Assembly (NCBI GenBank): GCA_016711225.1
Contig: JADJTK010000051.1
Coordinates: 160,181 to 224,180, forward strand
DNA length: 64,000 bases
Direction: 5' to 3'
DNA from: Opitutaceae bacterium
Lineage (GTDB): Bacteria; Verrucomicrobiota; Verrucomicrobiia; Opitutales; Opitutaceae
In this document: piece by piece, positions 42,862 to 53,142 of the stretch
Position numbering within the stretch: the stretch's first letter is position 1
Layout of the letters: the number at the start of each line of letters is the position of its first letter
The notes under the pieces: model-generated
What the model was told of the DNA's origin: nothing
What the model saw: the letters and a program-made list of their open reading frames with translations, nothing else
Databases searched by the model: none
Position numbers and translations under genes: made by a program

Positions 42862-45195
42862 CTACGCCCGGTCGCGGTACAGCCAGCGGGCGAGGGCGGG
42901 CAGCAGCAGGATCGCGCCGAGCATGTTTACCACGAACATGAAGGTGAGCAGCACACCCATGTCGGCCTGGTACTTGAGTCCGGAGAGGATCCAGGTGCTC
43001 ACGCCCACTCCGAGGGTGAGTCCGGTGAAGATCACCGCGCTGCCGGTCTGGCGGAAGGCGAGGAAGAGCGCCTCTTCGAAGGGAATCTTCGCATCGAGAT
43101 GCTGCTGGAAACGCGAAAACAGATAGATGCCGTAATCCACCCCGATGCCCACCCCGAGCGAGATTACCGGCAGCGTCGTCGGCTTGAGGCCGATGCCCAG
43201 CGCGACCATCACGGCATTGGCCAACAAGGACACGATGGCGAGCGGCAGCATGATGCAGATGGTGGCGCGTAACGAGCGGAAGGTGAGCAGGCAGAGCGCG
43301 ATGACCGAGCCGAAGACCCAGCCGACGATGGGCCACTGCGTGGCGCGTACGACCTCGTTGGTGGCGGCCATTACCCCCACGTTGCCGCTGGCCAGGCGAA
43401 AGCGCACTCGGTCGGATGGGTGGGCGGCGGTGAACTGCTCCACGGCGGCGATCACGCGCTCGATGGTGGCGGCCTTGTGGTCCTTGAGGTAGATGATCAC
43501 CGGCATCACGCGGCCCTCGGCGTCGAGCAGACCGGAGGCGGTGTCGAAGGGGGAGGTCGCCTGGGCGAGCATCGCCTGATTGGGCGGGAGGGTGCGCCAT
43601 TTCATGCTGCCCTCGTTCCACCCGGCGTTGACGATCTTGGCGGCGGCGGCGAGCGAGATGGTCGACTGCACCCCGGGCACATTGCGCATCCGCCACTCGA
43701 ATTCGGAGATACGCGTCATCACCTCGTAGTCGGTGCAACCGCCGGGCACGGTCTCCACGATGACGGAGAGCAGGTCCACCCCGACGGTGAAGCGGGAGGC
43801 GATGGTGGCGGCGTCGAGGTTGTAACGGGAGTCCCGGCGCAGTTCGGGCACACCGGCGTCGAGGTCGCCGATCTGGACGCGGCCCATCTGGACCCAGCCG
43901 AAGGCGCCCAGACCGAGTCCGATGAGGATGATGATGATCGAGACCCCGGGCTTGGTGATGTGCTCGAAGTGGCGCCAATAGCGGTCGGTGGCGATGGTGC
44001 GGGCGCGGATAGTTATCCGGAAACGCTCCGGCAGTTGAACCCAGGAAAGCAGGACAGGGAGGAGGACGAGATTGGTGAGGATAACCAGCGCCACGCCGAT
44101 GCTGGCGGTGATGGCCAGCTCGCGGATGATTTCGATGCGCACGAGCAGCATCGTGAGAAAGCCGATCGTGTCGGTGGCCAGGGCGAGCGTGCCGGGGAGG
44201 AGCAGCGAGCGGAAGGCCGCGCGCGCCGCGTCGAGGCCGGAAGCCCCGTCGAAGACGGCGTTGCGGAAGCCGCGTACCATCTGCACGGCGTGGCTCACTC
44301 CGATGGCGAAGACGAGAAACGGAATGAGGATCGAGAGCGGATCGATGCCGTAGCCGAGCAGGTTGAGCAGTCCGAGCTGCCAGAGCACGGCGATGAGCGA
44401 GCAGAGGATCGGCCAGACGGTGAGCCGCCAGGAACGCGTGTAGATGAGCACGAGCAACGTCGTGAGCACGAGCGAGACGGCGAAGAACACCAGCACCCCG
44501 CGCACGGCTTCGCCGACGTCGCCCATGATCTTGGCGAAACCGATCACGTGGATACCCAAGCCAAACTCGCTGCCGGTGGGGACATGGCGGGCGCGGATCT
44601 TATCCTCGATGGCCTTGGCGACCTCAAGGTAGTTGAGACGTTTGCCCGTGGTGGGATCCATCTCGAGCAGCTGCGCGGAGACGAGGGCGCCGGTGAAATC
44701 GCTGGCCACGAGCTGGCCGACCTTGCCGCTCTTGATCACGTTCTGCCGCACCTGTTCGAGGCCGGCCGGAGTGGGCTGGAAGTCGGCCGGGATCACGGTG
44801 CCGCCGGCAAAGCCGTCCTCGACGATCTCGACGAATCGCACGTTGGGCGTGAACAGCGAGGTGACGGAGGCGCGGTCGACGCCGGGCAGGAAGAAGACTT
44901 CGTCGGTGACCTTCTTGAGGGTATCGAAGAACTGTGGCTGGAAGATGTCGCCCCGTTTGACGGTGAGCGCGATGACCACGCGGTTGGCGTTGCCGAAGGC
45001 GGTCTGGTACTCGACGAAGGTGCGGATATACGGGTGCTCGGCCGGGACCTGTTTGAGGAAACTGGCGTCGATGTGGGTGCGGGTGGCGAAGAAGCCCAGC
45101 CCGAGCGTGAACAACGTGAGCAGCGCGAGCACCGTCTTGCGGTGCCCGAAGATGAGCGACTCCAGCGCGGCGGTGAAACGGTCGGCGAGCGTCAT
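42862..45195 (-). CDS. RND/MMPL-family exporter permease
   Basis: 777 residues, about twelve membrane helices in two sets, each after a large periplasmic loop. Seen: TRTHIDASFLKQVPAEHPYI at the start of loop 1, ILIPFLVFAIGVSHAVQMVRG and SLGVGIGVDYGIYLFSRFQ, the paired GxxxDY-type motifs of the family. It resembles hydrophobe/amphiphile exporters without membrane-fusion partners. Its start overlaps the stop of the YCF48-like gene. The substrate is probably a lipid or another hydrophobic compound, inferred from family and neighbours. Confidence 0.88.
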   Translation of the reverse strand: MTLADRFTAALESLIFGHRKTVLALLTLFTLGLGFFATRTHIDASFLKQVPAEHPYIRTFVEYQTAFGNANRVVIALTVKRGDIFQPQFFDTLKKVTDEVFFLPGVDRASVTSLFTPNVRFVEIVEDGFAGGTVIPADFQPTPAGLEQVRQNVIKSGKVGQLVASDFTGALVSAQLLEMDPTTGKRLNYLEVAKAIEDKIRARHVPTGSEFGLGIHVIGFAKIMGDVGEAVRGVLVFFAVSLVLTTLLVLIYTRSWRLTVWPILCSLIAVLWQLGLLNLLGYGIDPLSILIPFLVFAIGVSHAVQMVRGFRNAVFDGASGLDAARAAFRSLLLPGTLALATDTIGFLTMLLVRIEIIRELAITASIGVALVILTNLVLLPVLLSWVQLPERFRITIRARTIATDRYWRHFEHITKPGVSIIIILIGLGLGAFGWVQMGRVQIGDLDAGVPELRRDSRYNLDAATIASRFTVGVDLLSVIVETVPGGCTDYEVMTRISEFEWRMRNVPGVQSTISLAAAAKIVNAGWNEGSMKWRTLPPNQAMLAQATSPFDTASGLLDAEGRVMPVIIYLKDHKAATIERVIAAVEQFTAAHPSDRVRFRLASGNVGVMAATNEVVRATQWPIVGWVFGSVIALCLLTFRSLRATICIMLPLAIVSLLANAVMVALGIGLKPTTLPVISLGVGIGVDYGIYLFSRFQQHLDAKIPFEEALFLAFRQTGSAVIFTGLTLGVGVSTWILSGLKYQADMGVLLTFMFVVNMLGAILLLPALARWLYRDRA

Positions 45196-46298
45196 GGCGC
45201 GGCGGCTGCGGGAGCGGTGAAGAGCGGCGGGGCGGCGATGCGGCGCACTCCCTTCTCCCCGACGAGCAGCAGGGAGCCGTCGGTGGTTTCGAGGAGGGCG
45301 GACACGCCGTCGGCGGAACCGGGGCGCCAGAGTTCGAGGCTCTGCCCGCGGTCGCGGCTGAGGAAGAAGTTGCCGCTCTGGCCGGCGAGCACAACGAGGC
45401 CGTTACGCAGTCGCAGCCCGTGCATCAGAAGTGTGGGAACGGAGGTGGCGACCGGCAGCCAGCCGGCGCCTCCGTTGGTGGAGCGGAATACATGGCCGCG
45501 CAGGCCATGGACGAGCAGTTGTCCGTCGGCCAGCGCCACGAGGCCGAAGAGCGAACCGTCGTAGGGCGGCGGCACGGGCTCCCAGCTCAGGGCGCCGTCA
45601 AGGGAACGCAGCAGGGTGCCGGCTTCGCCGCAGAGGAAGAACGCGCCGTCGGCCGTACGTACAATCTGGTTGAAGTGGTATTGATCGGGCTGTGGGTCGG
45701 AGCGGGTCCAGGTGGCGCCGCCATCGCGGGTGCGCAGAAACAACCCGTAGGCGCCGACCGCGAAGCCCTCGTTGGCGTTCAGAAACAGGACGTCGAGCAG
45801 TACGCTCTCGCGGTCGAGGTTGGCGGAGAGGCGTTGCCAAGTTTCCCCGGCGTCGACGGTACGCAGCAGCGTGCCGAGATGGCCCACGGCCCAGCCGTGG
45901 CGCGGATCGGTGAAGGTCACCGCCGTGAGAGTGGCGCGGGTGGGTACGGGAGCCTGACGCCAGGTGCCGCCCTGGTCGTCGGAGAGCAGGATGTGGCCGC
46001 GTTCGCCGACGGCCACGAGACGATTGCCCGCGGCGGCGAGATCGAGCAGGAGTGCCTCGGCGGCGAGCGGCGCGATCTCGGCGGGGCCGTCCGTGAGGGA
46101 AGGTAGAAGGCTGGAAGCTGGAGGCTGAAGGGAAGAGGGCTCGGCGTAGCCACGTTCGCTAGAACGTGGGGCGGATGAGGCAGCAGGCGCCGGGGCGGCG
46201 GAACGGGAAGCCGTTCCGCTACCCGTCGCCTCGGCGGCTACGGATCCGGCGAATGGGGCTAACGCCAGCAGCACGGCCAGCGCGCGGCCGGGCGCCAT
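45192..46298 (-). CDS. Periplasmic YCF48/BNR-type beta-propeller protein
   Basis: 368 residues from ATG 46298 (MAPGRALAVLLALAPFAGSVA, a signal peptide). Repeated propeller units read GERGHILLSDDQGGTWRQ, GHLGTLLRTVDAGETWQRL, GAYGLFLRTRDGGATWTRS and GEAGTLLRSLDGALSWEPV. Such proteins commonly accompany RND permeases with DUF1302 and DUF1329 proteins. Residues about 23-62, between signal peptide and propeller, are encoded by repeat DNA (46104-46222) containing two hairpins. An upstream start at 46361 overlaps another repeat and is unlikely. Confidence 0.82.
   Translation of the reverse strand: MAPGRALAVLLALAPFAGSVAAEATGSGTASRSAAPAPAASSAPRSSERGYAEPSSLQPPASSLLPSLTDGPAEIAPLAAEALLLDLAAAGNRLVAVGERGHILLSDDQGGTWRQAPVPTRATLTAVTFTDPRHGWAVGHLGTLLRTVDAGETWQRLSANLDRESVLLDVLFLNANEGFAVGAYGLFLRTRDGGATWTRSDPQPDQYHFNQIVRTADGAFFLCGEAGTLLRSLDGALSWEPVPPPYDGSLFGLVALADGQLLVHGLRGHVFRSTNGGAGWLPVATSVPTLLMHGLRLRNGLVVLAGQSGNFFLSRDRGQSLELWRPGSADGVSALLETTDGSLLLVGEKGVRRIAAPPLFTAPAAAAP
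46146..46222. repeat. Palindromic repeat inside a coding sequence
   Basis: GTAGC at 46146-46150 and GCTAC at 46218-46222 are the outer ends. Inside are perfect stems CCACGTTC/GAACGTGG (46150-46157, 46162-46169) and GCGGAACGG/CCGTTCCGC (46198-46206, 46211-46219). The second stem recurs at 60793-60813. It lies in the region coding the linker after the signal peptide of the YCF48-like protein and leaves the frame open. Confidence 0.75.
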
Positions 46299-46362
46299 GG
46301 CAGGGTGCAGAGAGTAGGCGATGGGATTCAAGAGGGCGAAGATCCGGCGTCGATCGGGCATT

Positions 46363-46421
46363 TGTAGGAGCCTGCTTGCAGGCGATTCCGGGCGAGGATC
46401 GCCTGCAAGCAGGCTCCTACA
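46363..46421. repeat. Perfect 24-base palindrome, type GTAGGAGCCTGC
   Basis: Arms 46363-46386 and 46398-46421 are perfectly complementary with an 11-base loop. It starts TGTAGGAGCCTGC and ends GCAGGCTCCTACA. It belongs to the same type as 11891-11947. It lies between the DUF1329 gene and the YCF48-like gene in a leftward operon, so it would form a strong stem in the transcript without a T-run. Confidence 0.9.
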
Positions 46422-46457
46422 TCAGTCACAAAAGACGAACCCGGTGGATTCCCGACG

Positions 46458-47818
46458 TCAGCGTAACCCCTCGGTGCGAAGGTTGGTGGGGGTGAAATCC
46501 TGCACGGTACGGGGCACGTTGAACTGGTACATCTTGTCCTCGTTATCGAGACCGTAGGCGAGGTAGCGGCCGGAAATCAGATCGGTGTGGACCTCCATTG
46601 TGCTCCAGAAACTGCGGACGTCGTAGTAGTTGATGCAATGCGCCTCGGAGACGCGCCAGAGCTCACCGCGCGCATCGTACTGGTCGACGGCGAGGATCTG
46701 CCAGCTGTCCTCGTCGAGGTAGAAGGTGCGGCGGGCGTAGCGGTGGCGCAGTCCGGGCTTGAGGTTCGCCTCGACGATCCACACCCGGTGGAGCTCATAG
46801 CGGGCGAGGTCCTGGTTGATGTGTAGCGGGGTGAGGATCTCCTTGTGCTTCACTTTGTCGCTGTGCAGCCGGTACGAGTTGTAGGGGACGATCATCTCCT
46901 GCTTGCCGACGAGCTTCCACTCGTAGCGGTCGAGGGCGCCGTTGAACATGTCGAGCTGGTCGCTGGTGCGGAGATCGTCGGCGGCGGTGCCGGGGCCGTC
47001 GTAGGCGACCTGGGGGGCGCGGCGCACCCGGCGCTGGCCGGTGTTGTAGATCCAAGCGCTGCGCGGCTCTTTGATTTGGTCTAGGGTTTCATGGACGAGC
47101 AGGATCGAGCCGGCGAGACGGGCCGGGGCAACGACGGCCTGCTTGAAGTAGAAGACGATATTCTGGAGCTTCTCCGGCGTCATGCCTTCCTGGACGTACG
47201 GGAAGAGAAACTCCTCCTCGAAGCGCACCAGGGTGTAGTCGCCACCGCGGGTGGGGTCGCCTGGCTGATGGTGCGCATGGCGGAGACTCCACGAAAGCGC
47301 AGCAGATGGTTCCAGATCACTTCCTGGCCGGTGGTCAGGATGGGGAAGGGGATACCGATGACGGCGTTGAGCACGCCGTTGCCGTTGGTGCCAAGCTGGG
47401 CGTCGACCGCGCTGCGCTTGGTCGCGGCGTAGATGTAGTCGGGGGCGTTGGCGCTGCGACGGGTGGGGTAGACTGGGATCTTGTAGGTGGGATACGCCTG
47501 GAGGAGCGCGAGTTGGCCGGCGGTGAGCTGCTCCTTGTACTGGGCGGAGTTTTCCCTGGTGACCGTGTACAGCATCGCATCGGCGGCAAAGGGGTCGGGG
47601 TGGTGCTGGCCGGGGGTGTAGCCGGCGGGCGCGGCGGTGATGCCGCCCGTCCAGGCGGGAATGGTGCCGGCGGCGTTGCCCGCGCGCTCGGCGCCGAGCG
47701 GGGTGAGTTCCTGGCCGAGGCGGTCGGCCTGCTCGGCGGTGACACCGGCCGCGAGATACGCGGGGAGGAGGGCGAGCAACGAGGCGACCGCGACAGTGCG
47801 AAGGTGGTTCGTGGACAT
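46458..47818 (-). pseudogene. DUF1329 outer-membrane lipid-handling protein, one frame break
   Basis: From ATG 47818: a signal peptide (MSTNHLRTVAVASLLALLPA), then GVTAEQADRLGQELTPLGAE, a DUF1329 hallmark, down to RGVSAMRTISQATP. The frame changes near 47250 and continues RGGDYTLVRFEEEFLFPYVQ, PRSAWIYNTGQRRVRRAP, RTFYLDEDSWQILAVDQYDA and so on to 46458. The full product would be about 453 residues, the usual family length, with a LolA/LolB-like fold. It pairs with the DUF1302 gene 17 bases upstream. The break looks like a single indel, possibly a sequence error. Confidence 0.75.
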
Positions 47819-47835
47819 GGCGGAAGAGGGCGGGG

Positions 47836-49834
47836 TTAGAAAGAGTACTTGATGGTGGTGGAGACGTAGTCGCGGTCGTGCAGAAGATTCCGGGATCCGG
47901 CGCCGGAGAAGCTCACGTAGCGCAGGTCGAGGGTCCATTTGTTCTGGTAGGTGAACTCCAAGCCGAGGGTGAGGGTGCGGCGGCCCTCGACGAAGTTGCC
48001 CAGCGGCATCGGGGTGTTGCCGAGGAGGTCGTAGGCAAGGCCTACACTGGGCGAGAGGTTCACTCCGGCGTAGACGTTGTTGTAGTCGAACTTCGCGAGC
48101 ATCTGGGCGCCGGCGGAGAAGTCGTCGGCAAACCAGGAGCCCGGGGTGGTGCGGAAGGTGGCGTTGCCGGTGCCGATCATGTCGGCGGCGCTGTTGGAGG
48201 TGTAGGTGCCCGGGGCCTCGTACCGGAGCACGCCCTTGTCCTCGAGGCCGGGGACGTTGATGGCGGCGAGCTCGGCGACGAGCGTCCACTGGCTGGCGCC
48301 CAGGAGGCGTCCGAACATCTTGGTGGCGGTGGCCTGGGCCTGCCAGACGCCGTGGCGGCGGTAGCCGCGGACCTCCGTGGCGAACCGGCCGGCGTAGTTG
48401 CCGAGTTGGTTGAACTGGCCGTAGTGCGTGCCGGTGGGCGTATCGAGGGCGGAGAGGGCGGAGAAGAGCAGTTCGACGTCGTCGACCTGGAGGGGTTGGT
48501 CGAACTTGTAGGAGATTTCGCCCTGCAGGGGAGATGCCGCCCAGGCTGGTGTTGAAGCTGGTGCCGAGGAGGGGGATGTCCTCGGGGTAGTCGAGGTGGT
48601 AGCGGGCGGTGGCTGCGGCGGAGAGGAAGGCGAGCTTCTTGGCGCCGGCGGCGATGCTGGCGGCGGCGGGATAGAAGGGTTGGAGACTGGCGGGGAGCGC
48701 GCCGGCGGGCACACCGGTGAGCGCGGCGCCGAGCAGGGTGTTGAGCGCCGCGGGCACACCGGCGGCGGGGTAACCAGCGGCGATCATGCCCGGCGCAAGA
48801 TTGGTCTGCGCGAGCGAGCCGGCGGTGGCCTGCACCTCGGCGGCGCTGATGGCGCGCGAGGGGGTGGTCGCACCGATCAGGGGCAGGCGGCTGTGGTAGT
48901 TGAGAAAGAAGAAGCCGAACTCGGAGTCGCCAAGGTTCGAAGCCAGGTAGTGGGCGGCAACGCCGAACTGCCCCTGGCGCTTGGCCAGGCGGTCGTCTTC
49001 GCGGGGCACGGCGCCGCGGGTGGTGGTGTCGGCCAGCGAGCCGAAACCGAGGAAGACGTTCTGTCCGCCGACGCTGGCGTAGTCGTTCGAGCTGAAATAC
49101 GAACCGCGCGGGTCGATGTCGGTCTTCTTGACGGCGAGCAGGTAGAAGGCGTCGAAGGAGAGGGAGTCGGTCACGGAGATCGAGCCGGAGACCATGGGCA
49201 CGGGCTTGAGGGCCTCGCGCAGCTCGGAGCCCGGGGTGCGCAGGCGGGAGACGTCGACCGGGTTGATGGCGTTGATGCCGTTCGGGATGAAGGTGCTCTC
49301 GCCCCAGCTGAGCACCTGGCGGCCGAAGCGGAGGTTGGCCGGCATGCTGCCGGCGTTGAACTTGTAGCTCAGGTAGGCGTCGAGCAGGCTGATGTCGCGC
49401 TCGACTTTGCTGCGGCCCAGGGTGCTGAGCGGCACGCGCTGATGCACGGAGCGGCCGGCTTCGAAGTCCTTGAAGTAGGTAGCGCGGAAGAAGCCAGCGA
49501 GGCTGCCGTATTTGAGCTCCAGATCGTGGGTGCCCTTGGCGACCAGTGAGTAGAGCCCGCTGCCGTAGTTGAGGTCGCCATCGTCACCATTGACGGAATC
49601 GGCGGTCCCGGGGACGCCGTTGAAGGTCGCGGAGGTGGCGTAGAGGTTGGGCGAGGGGTCGTCCAAGCGGTAGGCGGCGCCGGCGGAGAAGGTGGAATCG
49701 AAGCTGCCCTTCACCTCGCCCACCTCGAAGGTGAAGGCGTGGGTGGTGGCGGCGGCCAGGAAGGTGGCGGCAACGGCGGTGCCGGTGCGGATGCGGCGGG
49801 CGTTCAAGAACATTCCAGGCTGGGAGCGATTCAT
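47836..49834 (-). pseudogene. DUF1302 outer-membrane protein, one frame break
   Basis: From ATG 49834: a signal peptide, then FTFEVGEVKGSFDSTFSAGA, RDISLLDAYLSYKFNAGSMP and NLRFGRQVLSWGESTFIPNG, typical of DUF1302. Frame 1 ends near 48530 at NTSLGGIS; frame 2 continues LQGEISYKFDQPLQVDDVE to a C-terminus YVSTTIKYSF, with alternating beta strands and a final Phe as in outer-membrane barrels. About 665 residues when joined. It is probably a channel or lipid-binding barrel working with DUF1329 and the RND permease. Confidence 0.75.
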
Positions 49835-50014
49835 AGTTTTGCGGAGCTGCAGCACCGGTGGGAGAGTTGCGGGTGCCGATGGATGAATGGTGATGAGGGC
49901 CAGTCGGACCGGCAGAAGCCAAACCGGCGTCCTGACGAACTCAAGGCCGAAGACCGGGGGGAGGACAGCGGACCCAAGGCAGAAGGAGGAGTGCAGCAGG
50001 CGGAGCACGGTAAT

Positions 50015-50052
50015 CAGTTATCAGTGATCAGTTACCAGTGATCAGTGAACAG
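50015..50052. repeat. Short direct repeats of ATCAGTGATCAGT type
   Basis: The unit CAGTGATCAGT and variants (CAGTTATCAGT, CAGTTACCAGT, CAGTGAACAG) are repeated about four times in a row. Such runs are common intergenic filler in several phyla. The unit is partly self-complementary around TGATCA. Confidence 0.75.
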
Positions 50053-50062
50053 AGGGCGGTTG

Positions 50063-50149
50063 CTGTAGGCGAGGGCGGCGACCTGGCAGCGGGGAGCAGG
50101 GCCACGTCGGCATGGTATACCGCAGCCACGTCACCGCCATGGCCTACAG
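50063..50149. repeat. Intergenic palindrome, type CTGTAGGC...GCCTACAG
   Basis: Outer arms CTGTAGGC (50063-50070) and GCCTACAG (50142-50149) are perfect. The inside contains GGCGACCTGGC and two GCCACGTC blocks, matching the repeat at 56792-56854, with an extra partial unit here. Confidence 0.7.
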
Positions 50150-50217
50150 GGTTGGTCCGGTTTGGCCGCCCCCAATCAACCGTTGCGCCACGGCGCGTTT
50201 CCCGATGACTTCACGGC

Positions 50218-53142
50218 ATGGCGTCCGGCCTCGGCGAATTCATCCACATCAAGGGTGCCCGCGAGCACAACCTCAAGAACCTCGAGGTGCGCATTCCGCG
50301 GGGAAAACTGGTTGTCGTCACTGGGGTGTCCGGCTCCGGCAAATCGTCGCTGGCCTTCGACACGCTCTACGCCGAGGGCTACCGCAAGTACATGGAGAGC
50401 CTCTCGGCCGCCGCGCCAGTTGCTCGAGCAGCTCAAGCGGCCCGACGTCGACTTCATCCACGGCCTCTCGCCGGTGTTGGCGATCGAGCAGCGCACTGGC
50501 GGCGGCTCCCCGCGCAGTACCATCGCGACGGTGACCGAGATCGCCGACTACGCGCGCCTGCTCTGGGCGCTGCACGGCGAGCAACGTTGCCCGCACGACG
50601 GGGGGCGCGTCGTCCAGCACACGCTCGATGAGTGCGTCGAAAAGCTCCTTACGGAGGCGCCGGGCCAGCGGGCGATGCTGCTCGCTCCGGTGATCACCGC
50701 CAAGGCCGCCGTGCTGCGCGACGAACTGCCGCGCCTGCGCCTGCGCGGCTTCCAACGGGTGCGCATCGCCGGCGAGATCATCACCCTCGACGAACGCAAC
50801 CTGCTGCCGGCCGGGCTGAAAGAGGCCACCGTCGAGATCGTGGTCGACCGTATTGTCGTGGGCCCCGACCAGCGTAGCCGCCTCGCCGATTCGCTGGAAC
50901 TGGCCTTCCGTGAGGGGCAGGGTCGGGCGCTCGCCCTGGTGCAGGCTTCCGCCGATGCGCCATGGCGTGAGATTGCGCTCAGCCAGAGCCTCTCGTGTGA
51001 GGTGTGCGGCAAGACCTTCGAGAAGCTCACCCCGCGGCATTTCTCCTTCAACCACAGCGAGGGCACCTGCCCGACCTGCGGCGGCCTCGGGCGTGCGTTA
51101 AGCTTCGCCGAGGAGCTGGTCGTGGCCGATCCGGAGAAATCGGTACGCGAAGGCGCGCTCAAGCCGCTGCGGATCGGCGGCAAAAACGTCATCATTCGCA
51201 ACAACGCCATTCTCAAGCAGCTCGCCGAACAATTGCCCTTTGATCCGGAGACCCCGTGGAAGAAGCTGCCGGCTGAGACGCGCCACGCGCTCCTGCATGG
51301 CGCGGGGGAGCGGCTGTTCACCTTCCGGCTGCGGCGAGGCAAGACCGCCGAGGCCGCTCCCTTCGTGGGCGTGTTCGCGATGCTCGACGAGGCGCGCCGC
51401 ACCACCAGCAGCGACGGCTTCGCCGCCCGCCTGGCCACCCTCCAGATCGCCGCCGACTGCCCCACCTGCCATGGCGCCCGGCTCAACCCCGCCAGCGCTT
51501 CCGTACTGGTCGCCGGGATGAAGCTGCCCGACTTCCTGGCGCAGGATGTGGAGCAGGCGCTTGGTTTTGTGGCGACCTTGGGAACCGGCGACGCCACGGT
51601 GAACCGCCCGGCGGTGGAGTGGGAAAAGCGGATTTGCCGTTCGGCGAAGGGATGCAGGCAAGTTCGCCTTACGGCGAAGTGGTCGACGGCATTCGGCAGC
51701 GTCTCCATTTCCTCCACGAGACCGGCCTGGGCTACCTCACGCTCGACCGCGAGTATTCGACACTCTCCGGCGGCGAGGCGCAGCGCGTGCGGCTGGCCAC
51801 CCAACTCGGCATGGGGCTGACGGGCGTGGTCTACGTGCTCGACGAGCCCAGTGTGGGTCTCCATCCGCTGGACAACGAGCGGTTACTCCGGTCGTTGGTC
51901 GAGCTGCGCGACCGCGGCAACACCGTGGTCGTGGTCGAGCATGACGAGGATACGATGCGCCACGCCGATTGGCTGATCGAGCTTGGGCCCGGCGCAGGCA
52001 CCGAGGGCGGGCGGATCATGTTTGAGGGGACGCCGGCCGACTGTATGCGCGCCTCCGCTTCGGTCTCCCACACCGGGCCGTTCCTCGCCCGCACGATGGG
52101 TGTGCTGAAGGACGCCAAGGATTTCGCCCCCGACGACCGCTGGCTTACCGTGCGCGGGGCGAAGGAGCATAATCTGCGCAACGTGACGGTGGCGTTTCCG
52201 GTCGGCGTATTCACCTGCGTGACCGGCGTGTCCGGCTCGGGCAAGAGCACGCTGGTGAACGACATCCTTGCCGCCGCCGCCGCTCGCCGGCTCAACGGGG
52301 CGAAGGTGATTCCCGGCAAGCACAAGGTGATCGAGGGCTTCGACCACTTCGACAAGGCCGTGCAGGTGGACCAGGAGCCGATCGGCCGCAGTCCGCGCTC
52401 GAATCCGGCCACGTTCACCAAACTCTTCGACCAGCTGCGAGACCTCTTTGCGCAGTGTCCGCTGGCCAAGGTTCGTGGGTACAAGGCGAGCCGTTTCAGC
52501 TTCAACACGCGTGGCGGCCGCTGCGAACGTTGCCAGGGCGACGGCCAGATCCGCCTGGACATGCAGTTCATGGCCGACGCCTACACCGAGTGCCCGAGTT
52601 GCCGCGGCCAACGCTACAACCGGGAGACGCTCGAGGTGCGGCTGCACGGCCACTCGATTGCCGATGTGTTGGCGATGACCGTGAGTGAGGCGCGCCAGCT
52701 TTTCCGGAACTTCCCCCGCGTTGTGGAGAAGCTGGACACGATGGAGGCCGTCGGCCTCGGCTATCTCGCGCTCGGGCAGTCGGCGACGACGCTTTCCGGC
52801 GGCGAGGCGCAGCGGCTCAAGCTCTCGCTCGAGCTGAGCAAGCGCCAGCAGGGCCGCTCGCTCTATATTCTCGATGAACCCACGACGGGCCTGCACTGGC
52901 TCGACGTGCAGCGGCTGATGGACCTGCTCTTCAAGCTGCGCGACGCCGGCAACACGATCATCGTAATCGAGCACAACCTCGACGTGATGAACCTCGCCGA
53001 CTGGGTGATCGACCTTGGCCCCGGTGGCGGCCGCGCGGGTGGTGAACTCATCTACGCCGGTCCGCGCGACGGTCTGCTCAGCGAACCTCGCTCGGCCACG
53101 GGCCAAGCGTTGGCGAAGTGGCGACAGCACGCGGCGGAGTGA
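50218..53142 (+). pseudogene. uvrA: Excinuclease ABC subunit A, two frame breaks
   Basis: UvrA recognises DNA lesions for nucleotide excision repair. ATG 50218 gives FIHIKGAREHNLKNLEVRIP and Walker A GVSGSGKSSLAFDTLYAEG. Near 50418 the frame changes, then LLEQLKRPDVDFIHGLSPVL, zinc-finger CEVCGK...CPTCGGLG and ASADAPWREI follow. Near 51630 it changes again, then LSGGEAQRVRLATQLG, DEPSVGLHP, the second Walker A GVSGSGKSTL, zinc CERCQGDG...CPSCRG and DEPTTGLH follow. The total is about 975 codons, normal for UvrA. The second break coincides with two small hairpins (51633-51648 and 51663-51678). Sequence error is possible for the first. Confidence 0.82.
51633..51678. repeat. Tandem hairpins TTCGCC-N4-GGCGAA inside uvrA
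   Basis: TTTGCC-GTTC-GGCGAA (51633-51648) and TTCGCC-TTAC-GGCGAA (51663-51678) are two copies of one small hairpin, 14 bases apart. They encode LPFGE and SPYGE in one frame. UvrA proteins normally have only a few residues here before the DGIRQRLHFL helix, so this looks like an insertion. Confidence 0.55.

Larger units (their letters stand above)
49835..50217. other. Non-coding gap with direct repeats and a palindrome
   Basis: 383 bases between divergent DUF1302 and uvrA. 49975-50000 has the AAGGCAGAAGGAGGAGTGCA module. 50015-50052 is a run of CAGT-TATCAGTGATCAGTTA-type units. 50063-50149 is a palindrome (separate entry). Promoters for both genes must lie here but no element was recognised. 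Confidence 0.6.

Noticed and set aside
43420..45564. 714-codon open frame opposite the RND permease
   Set aside because: The product is Gly/Glu/Asp/Arg repeats typical of antisense to hydrophobic proteins.
46363..46421. Rho-independent terminator
   Set aside because: The stem is strong but no T-run follows on either strand, and related palindromes occur inside operons and in a coding sequence.
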